From positions 1-22,578 of the forward strand of contig RWJK01001079.1 in assembly GCA_004335835.1 (NCBI GenBank): 22,578 nucleotides of DNA, written 5' to 3'. The notes under the pieces are model-generated. The model did no database searches, was not told where the DNA came from, and worked only from the letters and a program-made list of their open reading frames with translations. The stretch is from Scenedesmus sp. ARA3 (taxonomy: Eukaryota; Chlorophyta; Chlorophyceae; Sphaeropleales; Scenedesmaceae). Shown in pieces: positions 10,121 through 18,600 of the stretch (positions are counted from its first letter, which is position 1; each line of letters begins with the position of its first letter). Both the position numbers and the translations under genes were made by a program.

Positions 10121-11405
10121 CAGGCGTGTACATTGACAAGAGCGGTGACACTGAGCTGGACCATGACGTGGAGGTGGTGGGCTGGGGCGAGGAGGCGGAT
10201 GGGCTCAAGTACTGGCTGGTGAGCGCAGTCAGCCATTTCAACTGTCATGTTTTACATTGATTGTCAACACTTCGGCCTCAAGCATTGAATAGTGGGGGGC
10301 TGAGTTGATTGGCACAGATGTGCACAACTGTGCACGTCGACTGACAATTGTGCTCCTGTTCTTTTCTTTCTCTACTGCTGCTGCTGCTGCAGGTGCGCAA
10401 CTCCTGGGGCAGCTACTGGGGCAGCCTGGGCTTCTTCAAGCTGCAGCGCGGCGTCAACGCGCTGCAGATCGAGTCGGGAGACTGCTGGTGCGTGGTTTGC
10501 GGCTGTGGCCGCATGTGTGTGGCGTTTATTTGAGTAATGAGTGCTGCAGCACGGCGTCAAGTGCTGCAGATCGAGTCGGGAGACTGTTGGTGCGTGGCTA
10601 CGCATGGTTCTGTGTGCTGACGTGTGTTCCATCAGCAGCGTGCCAATCTTTTTGCTGCCGAGCATCCCGTCAGCAGATGGTACTGTACAGCTGCCCACCA
10701 AGATGTGGATCGACTGTCGTCGTCTTTCTCGGGCTGCAGCTCTGTTGAGTAATGTCGTGGCACGTTGTCTCACCCTGCTGCTGCTGCTGCTGCAGGTACG
10801 CCAACCCGGAGTACTCCGTTGAGACAGCAGTCATGGATGGGGAGCTGGAGGGCTCCATGTATGGCCTGGAGGAGACAAAGGGTCATCACCATGACGACGA
10901 TGACGAGGATGACGACGACGAGCCAACGGCAGTAATCCAGAGCCAGGATGACGCCGCTGAGTCAGCCGTAGTAATCACCGTCACTGACAGCGACAACAAT
11001 GACGGTGAAGCACAGGGCCAGCTGGCGGCTGCATTGGAAGCCGAGCTCGCTGCAATGCATGTTGCAGAGCGTGCAGAAGCTGCTGCTGCTGCTGCCGCGG
11101 CTGCTGCTGCTGCCAGCGCTGAGCAGCAGGGTGGTGTGCTGATCCAGGAGATCGGGCAGCTGCTGCCAGGTGGTGGGCCGGTGGTGGGCTGGGTGCGCTT
11201 TGTGCCAATGCAGCTGGGCCACGCCTGTGCAGGCATGCGCCAGGCACTGGAGCAGGTGTGGGGCCTGGTGACACCCGGTGCTGCTGCAGATGGTGTGCAG
11301 CAGGCTGCCGCAGAGCAGCAGCAGCAGCAGCAGCGTGTGCGCCGCAGCTGGGGCAGTGTGGTGTCTAAGCGCATGTTTGGCGGGCCGCAGGTGGCTGTGC
11401 AGTGA
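5394..11405 (+). CDS. Cathepsin X/Z-type papain-family cysteine protease (C1A), secreted/vacuolar
   Basis: Join of ten exons: 5394-5460, 5641-5752, 6275-6353, 6784-6910, 7186-7280, 8045-8176, 9492-9624, 10124-10218, 10393-10487, 10796-11405; all phases agree and give 514 residues. Residues 1-21 (MMRQALLAVACVALLAAHTS..) form a signal peptide. The catalytic centre NQHEPRYCGSCW spans 75-86: Gln76 oxyanion hole, Cys85 nucleophile; His262 (ELDHDVEVVGWG) and Asn283 (RNSWG) complete the triad. The HEP triplet at 77-79 before CGSCW matches the mini-loop insertion (HIP) typical of cathepsin X, and the propeptide is short, also typical. That subfamily mainly has carboxypeptidase activity; activity here is inferred. 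The catalytic domain ends near residue 318; the remaining 196 residues are an unusual extension with an acidic run (about 342-354), 12 Ala (407-418) and 6 Gln (486-491). Start: first of two adjacent ATGs before the signal peptide. Intron 1 is GC-AG. Confidence 0.93.
6440..6590 (+). repeat. Downstream echoes of the active-site exon
   Basis: Two copies of the 3' end of exon 6275-6353, which encodes the CGSCW active site, lie in the following intron. The copy at about 6441-6469 reproduces the CGGCAGCTGCTGG sequence with a GTGGGT donor; the copy at about 6566-6590 has CGGCAGCTACTGTG and a damaged donor. An intronic flank (GGGAAAGCAA.. then GTGTGCAAGTG-like) is repeated with them, giving a unit of roughly 120 bp. 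Confidence 0.75.
7358..7910 (+). repeat. Tandem array of downstream echoes of protease exon 5
   Basis: After the full exon 7186-7280 come a very short copy (7358-7372) and four longer copies of its last 33 bp, at 7448-7481, 7586-7618, 7723-7755 and 7878-7910. Each is followed by a GTGAGG donor. They read PDESCMHCQAT-like against PDESCMHYQAT in the exon. The units include about 100 bp of intron and have a period of 137 bp between the second, third and fourth donor ends, then 155 bp. Confidence 0.9.
8802..9433 (+). repeat. Array of upstream echoes of protease exon 7 with higher-order repeat
   Basis: Six copies of the exon's 5' part, each preceded by CAG, start at 8802, 8909, 9024, 9148, 9255 and 9380; the full exon starts at 9492. 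Those at 8909, 9148 and 9380 are close matches to LTSYGKLDAGEEPMKQEI. Those at 9024 and 9255 form a second, decayed type (CAAGCTGGATGCCGGCGAGG) that alternates with the first. The pair of types forms a higher-order unit of about 231 bp, seen twice (from 9024 and from 9255), with nearly identical intronic flanks (CTCTGCCTTTTCTGCTGCGC). Confidence 0.9.
9690..9953 (+). repeat. Downstream echoes of protease exon 7
   Basis: Three copies of the 3' end of exon 9492-9624 (encoding EEFVYKYHSAKRG) lie at about 9691-9737, 9818-9853 and 9911-9950. The first two keep a GTGAGT donor; the third has GTCGGT. The first copy is protein-identical to the exon over this stretch, the second is frame-disrupted. Confidence 0.85.
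10543..10589 (+). repeat. Downstream echo of protease exon 9
   Basis: One copy of the end of exon 10393-10487 (GCAGATCGAGTCGGGAGACT) followed by the same GTGCGT donor. It has lost a few bases relative to the exon, so it is out of frame at its left side. Confidence 0.8.
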
Positions 11406-12098
11406 GTGGCTCATGAGCCGCAGGCTCTACAGCTGCTGTGGCAACACGCTGCTGCAGCTTTCTACAGCTGCTGCTGGGCAGAGCACCAGGTGGCGCGATG
11501 TATGCTGTCACACGCTGGTGTATGCAGCAGGCAGGATAATCTCTGGTTTCAAGCGCGTGGGTCACAGCCAAGCGCGTGTTGGTGTTGGTAAGGATGTATT
11601 TGGACTATTGCAGTTGGTGCAGCAGTGATCTGGGGTGTCGTGCAAAGCAGGCTTCTTTGAAACTTTGGGCGCAAGGAGTTGTGCTTTCTGCTGCTGCTTT
11701 GGTTCAAGGGATGGGTCAGTGTTGCATGGTAGCATGTGCACGGGGTCTTCATTCACCGCCGGATCGCTCAGGTCAGGTGGCTTGATCTGCCTTTGTGATC
11801 CACAGCTGTTCGCTGGTGTGGTTGAAGCGTTTCAGAGGATCAGGATCCTCAGGATCTGTAGTACTACTACAGATCCTGAGGATCAGGATCCTCTGTAGTA
11901 CTACTACAGTTGACCATTTCTCGGTCGCAGCGTGTTTATGGGTTGATCGCAGATGCATGCATGCATACTTGAATATCCTGTCCAACATCCCAACAAGAGG
12001 TGCACCTCTTATGGGTCGAACTTCAGAGGGCACCGTCAGCAGTTGATTCAATGGGCACCGTGTGCTACCTGCTGACCTGTAAGTGACATGTGCTGTAA
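11406..12098 (+). other. 3' UTR of the cathepsin gene with TGTAA signals
   Basis: The stretch after the TGA at 11403-11405 has no convincing coding frame. It starts with CTACAGCTGCTG-type short repeats and contains the hairpin at 11833-11895. TGTAA occurs at 12078-12082 and 12094-12098, about 675-690 nt after the stop, a usual 3' UTR length for chlorophycean genes. The true cleavage site cannot be seen. Confidence 0.5.
11833..11895 (+). repeat. Near-perfect inverted repeat (hairpin)
   Basis: Two 31-nt arms (11833-11863 and 11865-11895) are separated by a single C and pair with only two mismatches. The arms are built from GGATC/GATCC and GTAGTA/TACTAC pieces. The 16-mer TGTAGTACTACTACAG at the centre recurs immediately downstream at 11894-11909. 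It lies in the predicted 3' UTR of the protease. Confidence 0.9.
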
Positions 12099-12259
12099 AC
12101 AGTAGTACTACATCTTGTGTGGGAAGCCCTGGCTGCTTATGGCAAATTGGCGGGCTGAGACTGGGTTATTTGGTCCGCTGAGTATGCTCATCTCGACGTC
12201 GATGGCTGTGGGCCTTCACACCAAGATACACCACCCCAGAACCACGACAGTTGGCGTAA

Positions 12260-12281
12260 CTTTGTTACTGCCGTAACAAAG
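12260..12281. promoter_or_regulatory. Dyad element upstream of OLA1
   Basis: CTTTGTTAC (12260-12268) and GTAACAAAG (12273-12281) are perfect inverted 9-mers around TGCC. A further GTAAC at 12256-12260 makes three spaced GTAAC/GTTAC motifs. The element is about 230 nt upstream of the OLA1 ATG, in the presumed promoter. The binding factor is unknown. Confidence 0.4.
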
Positions 12282-12511
12282 AGCCGCGACGACGTGTCAA
12301 TCATGGTTGATTTCGGGAGCCTCATCGATTTCTTCAGCAATGGGTACTTCTCGCAGACAACAGCCAAGCTACCGGGCCGTCTTTCGCTGATTACTTGCTC
12401 GAAACGCCCAACATTCGACAGCAGCACTCGTCAACAGCTCTTAATAGGTTACAAAATCATCATAACTTGCCGTTCATACACACAGCGGCCCTCGCAGCAC
12501 TACAAACAGCC

Positions 12512-13452
12512 ATGCCACCCAAGAAAGCAGATGAGGGAGAGCAGAAGGGAGCTGCTAGGTTCGGCAGGGTCAAGAACAACCTGAAAATGGGTCTTCTGGG
12601 CCTGCCAAACGTTGGCAAGTCATCCCTGTTCAACCTGCTGACTGAGCAGGTGGGGCTCAACAGGCAGCCAGCACCCCCAGCCCACTGGGCCAGCAGCTGC
12701 AAACATTCAAACTGTAGCAAGTGGCAACCTAAATGGCTTGCTGCGTCCCTGACCCTTTGCACTTCCTGCTTGCACTGCAGAGCATTGCTGCGGAGAACTA
12801 CCCTTTCTGCGTGAGTGGTCAGCAGCTGCACATACACAGCACTGCTGTGCAACCCTGGACTTTTGGTTGCAGCTAAATCACAGCACAGCCCTCGCTGCCA
12901 CCAAGGCTGCAAGTGTGTGTCATTGGCATGTTGATGCAATGTGGCCGCACATGAATCTTATCTTGCAGCGATGTGGAGCTCGGCTAACACGCATGTAGTA
13001 CAGTGGACAGTGCAGCACAGCACAGAATCTACATGCGTCTGTATCTACACACGTTGGCCTGCAGACCATCCACACCAATGAGAGCCGCTGCCCAGTGCCT
13101 GATGCCACCTCAGCTCATGAATTATGCTTGCCTTCAACATTCAATTTGTGTTCATATGTGTGTTTGACCTGCAGACCATCGACCCCAATGAGAGCCGCTG
13201 CCCGGTGCCTGATGAACGCTACGACTTCCTGTGCAACATGTGGAACCCGCCCTCAAAGTGAGACACGGCAATAGCAGCAGCGGCAGCACAGCAGCGGCAG
13301 CGGCAGCAGCAGCAGGTGTGTGATGTGCGCTACGATTTCCTGTGCAACATGTGGAACCCGCCCTCAAAGTGAGATGCAGCGGCAGCAGCAGCAGCAGCAG
13401 GACCGGTAAGAGCAGCATGGCCAGCAGCAGCAGTTGAAGCCGCCCTCGAATT

Positions 13453-13491
<39 letters not shown>

Positions 13492-15624
13492 CAGCAGCAG
13501 CAGTAGCAGCAGCAGCGAAACCGCGTTCATAGTGAAAAGCAACAGCAGGGGCAGCAGGTGCAGCCGTCGCAACAACACCACCAGCACCAGCGCCAGCACC
13601 AGTTGCGGCAGCAGTGGCTGTTGACTGTGGACCAGCATCCAAGCAGCGGGGGGCAGTGTGGCCCTTACCTCTCCTCCCTCCCGTTGCTAAAGCTGACACA
13701 TATGCAACTGTGCCGTTCTGTGAATCTTACTGCAGGTACCCCGCCTACCTGCACGTGACAGACCTTGCAGGGCTGGTGCGTGGCGCTGCAGTGCCTCATC
13801 AAACCTTATTCTTGCTGCAACATCAACCTGGCGCTGCAATTGCCGTTTGTTTGTTCATCTCTGCAGGTACCCTGCCTACCTGCATGTGACAGATATTGCA
13901 GGGCTGGTGCGTGGCGCCTCGGAAGGTGCCGGCCTGGGCAATGCTTTCCTGTCCCATGTGGCTGCAGTGGATGGCTTGTTCCATGTGGTGCGGGCTTTTG
14001 ACAATGACGAAGTCGTGCACGTGGACGACAGCGTGGACCCTGTGAGGGACCTGGAGACAATCCAGGTGAGCTCATTGGGTGCGTCAGCATTCAGGGGTTT
14101 TAGTAAAGATATGGAAATGATGCATGCTGATGCCTCAGGGTTTCAGGGGGTTTCTGGGAGGTTGGGCGCGGCCCAGCTGCAGTGGATGGCATGTTCCATG
14201 TGGTGCGGGCTTTTGACAACGATGAGGTGGTGCACGTGGACGACAGTGTTGATCCCGTGCGTGATCTGGAGACGATCCAGGTGGGTTGGGTGCACTGATC
14301 AGGGTTCTAGATGGGTCGCCGAGGATTCAGGTGCTCTTACATACCTTGAAACAATCTGGGGACTTTTGTACGGTTTTGCTAGGGCTTTGTGCTGTATCGG
14401 AGGCTGTTTGACTGCTTAGGTGCTGTGGATGGCCTGTTCCACGTGGTGCGAGCTTTTGACAACGATGAAGTGGTGCACGTGGACGACAGCGTTGATCCCG
14501 TGCGTGATCTGGAGACAATCCAGGTGGGTTTGGGTGCATTGAGCAGGGTTCTAGATGGGTCGCTGAGGATTCAAGTGCTTTTACATACCTTGAAACAATC
14601 TGGGGACTTTTGTACCTGGTTTGTTGGGCCTTGGGCTGTACTGGATGCTGTTTGAATGCTTAGGTGCTGTGGATGGCCTGTTCCATGTGGTGCGGGCTTC
14701 TGACAACGATGAGGTGGTGCATGTGGACGACAGTGTTGATCCTGTGAGAGATCTGGAAACGATCCAGGTGGGTCCGGGTATATTCATCAGGGCTCTAGAT
14801 GGCTCTTTGAGCATTGTCTTGAATACCTTGTTGTAGTTTGGTCGTGTCGGAGGATTTTATGACTGTCTAGCCGCAGTGGACGGCCTGTTTCATGTGGTGC
14901 GGGCCTTTGACAACGACGAAGTGGTGCATGTGGACGACAGTGTTGATCCCGTGCGTGATCTGGAGACAATCCAGGTGGGTTTGGGTGCATTGATCAGGAT
15001 TCTAGATGGGTCGCTGAGGATTCAGGTGCTCTTAGATACCTTGAAACCATCTGGGGACTTTTGTACGGGTTTGCTAGGGTTTTGGGCTGTATTGGAGACT
15101 TTGTGAATGCTTAGGTGCTGTGGACGGCCTGTTCCATGTGGTGCGGGCGTTTGACAACGATGAAGTGGTGCACGTGGACGACAGCATTGATCCTGTGCGC
15201 GATCTGGAGACGATCCAGGTGGGTTTGAATGCGTTTATCAGGGTTTCAGATGGGTTTTAAAGGTGCACGTGTGCCTGTGTCATCTGGGGTGATCTGGCAG
15301 ACAATTGCTTGGGTTGCTGGACTTTTGCGTCAAAGGGCTTTGGACTGTTTGGCTGCAGTGGGCGGCCTGTTCCATGTGGTGCGGGCTTTTGACAACAATG
15401 AGGTGGTGCACGTGGACGACAGCGTTGACCCTGTGAGGGATCTGGACACGATTCAGGTGGGTTTGCTAGGGTTTTGTGCGGGTGATGTAGGGTTCTGGGC
15501 GTGACAAAGATGAAGTGGTGCATGTGGATGACAGCGTGGACCCTGTGCGGGATCTGGAGACAATCCAAGGACCTGGACTACCTGTCACTGACTTCAGCCG
15601 TGCCTGTGTCTAACTGTATCCTTC

Positions 15625-15676
<52 letters not shown>

Positions 15677-18600
15677 CATCAAACAGATGGAGCTGTGCAA
15701 GAAGGATCTGGACTACCTGTCGCGTGCTGAGGCTGACGCCATCAAGGACGTGAAGAAGACGCCCAACATGAAGCTGCCGCTGCACTTCTACAGCACCTTT
15801 GAAAAGGTGCGCGCATGTGCATTCCACGTTGCTTTGCTTACGCTTGCAGCCGGAAGGGAAGTGCGTGTTTTGTGCCGTATGCGTTGACTGGCAGTACGAC
15901 AGTGCGCCTGCCTTGTCAATAAGACGCCCAACATGAAGCTGCCGCTGCACTTCTACAGCACCTTTTAAAAAGGTTCGAGTAACCGACTAATAACAACCTT
16001 TACGAAGCTGACGGCAAAGCGCATGTCCACGAGCAATGCTGTGTTTCTCATGTGCTGCTCCTGATCATGACGCCCAACATGAAGCTGTTGCTGCACTTCT
16101 ACAGCACCTTTGAGAAGGTGCGTGCACGTAACAAACAGGGGATCCAATTGCATGCTGAAGCTGGTCGAAACACAAGCACCTGCAAGTTTGAAGCGTGAGA
16201 CCTCTCGCTGCATCTCGGGAACGGCCCTTGCTCCTACTGATGGTGCTGCTGCTGCTGCCACTACTGCTGCATTGCCCCAGGTGAAGGAGCTGCTGCAGGC
16301 CAACAAGCCAGTGCGGGACGCAGAGTGGACCGCTAAGGAGGTGAGAGCTACAGCGCGGCAACACTGGCAGCGCAGGCAGCCAACAACATGCCTACATGCA
16401 AAACGCGAATTCTCTGTCAGCAACTGCACATCAGCAGCCATCTGCAGCGGCGGCTGCGCGGCGGAATGGGGCCAGCAGCAACAACTATGCACAGCACTGC
16501 AGCTCTGACAGTACGGGCCCTGACTGGCTGCTCTGAGCAGTCTGCTTCTTACATACTTCCAAGGTTCGGATCATATTTATTTGATTTGGCTCTTTGCTGT
16601 ATCTTGCTTGCTGCAGGTGGAGCTGAATGTGGAGAAGAGTATGCTGTCATCTGGCTAGCTGTGGTTGCTGTGGCTGACTCTTTCCCGCTGCTGCTGCTGC
16701 TGCTGCTGCAGGTGGAGCTCATCATGGAGAAGATGCCCAACCTGCTCACCAGCAAGCCCAGTGAGCACTGCAAACGATGTGTTGTAGCCAATGTTACTTG
16801 ACTTGCGTATCAATACCATTGCGTCACCTGCTCCATGGTGATCATGGAGAAAATGCCCAACATGCTCACCAGCAAGCCCAGTGGACCCAATGAGATCACT
16901 TAGTAGTTACCAGCATCCAGCTTTTGGGTTGAGTTGGCTTGGACTGCCTGCAATAATCTACTTGGTTGAACACGATGTGGATATGCCGTGCTTGCTGGCT
17001 GGCTGTTACTGCTGATCAACTGCCCAATTCATGTGCCTGCTGCTCAGTGAGTGCTGCTTCATATCGTGTTGCTTGCTCCCCCGCAGTGATCTACCTGGTC
17101 ACCATGAGCGCCGTCGGCTGCGCTTGCCTGCTGTTGACTGCTGTTGACGTCTGTTTGACTGTCGTTGACTTTGTTGCCTGCAGTGATCTACCTGGTCAAC
17201 CTGAGCGCGGCCGACTTCCAGCGCAAGAAGAACAAGTGGCTGGCCAAGATCCACCAGTGGGTGCAGGTGAGGCCAAGATCCACCAGTGGGTGCAGGTGAG
17301 GCGGACTTGAGCATTCCAGACAAGATTAGGAACACGTCGGTATCAATGACAATAAGAAAGACAATGGTGATCATTCTGATGAACAGGCAAGAAGCTGGCC
17401 AAGACTCACCAGTAGGTGCAGGGGCGACACTTATGAAACCCTTGTAACTCATACGTGGTATAAGGCGGCAGCCCCAAGGTCCCTATCTTCACGCACCGCC
17501 TGTATAAGCGTGTTGTCGACAACTGTTATGTTCAAAATGTATGTCCAATGTCGCATCGCTGCTGCAGGAGCACGGCGGCGGCCCCATGATTCCCATCTCG
17601 GTGCAGTTTGAGCAGAAGGTGCGGCAAGTCTGGCAGCACAAGGCTGCAACACGTAGTACTTCTGCAACAAAGCAACATAAAGCAGACTAGTGCAATTCAG
17701 TGCTGCTGGCGCAATGCCAACGCTTCATGAGTGATACAGCAGTGCGTGCATAGCGAGTCAGCCATTTGGGCAGAAGTTGTACTTCCCTCAACTGCTGTGA
17801 TGCGTTGACCATGCGCACGCATGCTATTCAGCTGCCGCAGTCAGATGTGCTGAGTGCAGTGTCTGTTGCTGTGTTAGTGCTGACACTAACACTCTTCACC
17901 TGGCAAGCAACGGGCTCCTGACATAGCTGCCTGCCTGCCACTTTGTGCTGCTGCATAACCATGCACAACCCCTGGACACTTTGTGGCTTGCAGCTGTGGG
18001 AGCTGCGGGAGAACCCAACAGCACTGCAGGTGGGTGACTGTGAACTTCACAGACATGTGTGCGTGAACTTCCCAGGTGCAGGTATGAACTTCATGTTTTG
18101 AACAGCCGCAAGCCAGGCACGATGTCACCAGGCTGTCAAATGTAGGCAGCAGCTTCACAAAGGCGTGGGTAATGTGCACGCCTTGCCAAACAGCATCACT
18201 TTTGTAACATACTTCAAACTCTGCCCTGCAGGCGTACCTGGAGGAGACGAAGTGTGCCAGCGCACTGCCCAAGGTGATTGTCACTGGCTACAAGGAGCTC
18301 AACCTCATCTACTACTTCACAGCGGGAGAAACTGAGGTGCGTTTGTGAAGTTCACAGTAGATCAGTGTCTTCACACTTCACATGTCAGGCTTACAGCAAG
18401 TTCACAGTGCAGGTCCAGCCTGGCCATTTTGTGGATGCAGCTGAGTTCAAAACATTGCTTGCAGCAGCACAAGCGTGCATGAAAGGCGGTCGACCTGCTT
18501 GGGTGTGTTAACGTTACAAAAAGGAAGCACTCACCTCCCAGCTCAGCAGTTTGAACTGCTGCTGTGTTATGTTACTGCGCAGGTGCGCTGCTGGACCATC

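Noticed and set aside
10886..11374. Frames of 97-162 codons on the - strand over the protease C-terminal exon
   Set aside because: They are shadows of the GC-rich, repeat-rich coding exon; the + strand frame continues the protease.
12395..12511. N-terminal extension of OLA1 upstream of 12512
   Set aside because: The frame is open but lacks an ATG; the ATG at 12512 gives the MPPKK-type start of eukaryotic OLA1.
14183..15456. Mutually exclusive alternative exons of OLA1
   Set aside because: From acceptor-like TAG or CAG to donor the copies are 98 or 104 nt, which would shift the frame when included after the phase-0 exon 4. They would also duplicate a segment already present in exon 4. Kept only as a possibility to be tested.
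14170..15592. CRISPR-like array (regular repeats with spacers)
   Set aside because: Repeats are about 100 bp, encode an OLA1 segment in frame, and their spacers are themselves related intron sequence with splice sites; the DNA is eukaryotic.
15501..15887. Single 128-codon frame with a poly-Cys run
   Set aside because: Poly-Cys is the translated (CTG)n intron tract in another frame; the real exon within it begins at 15687.
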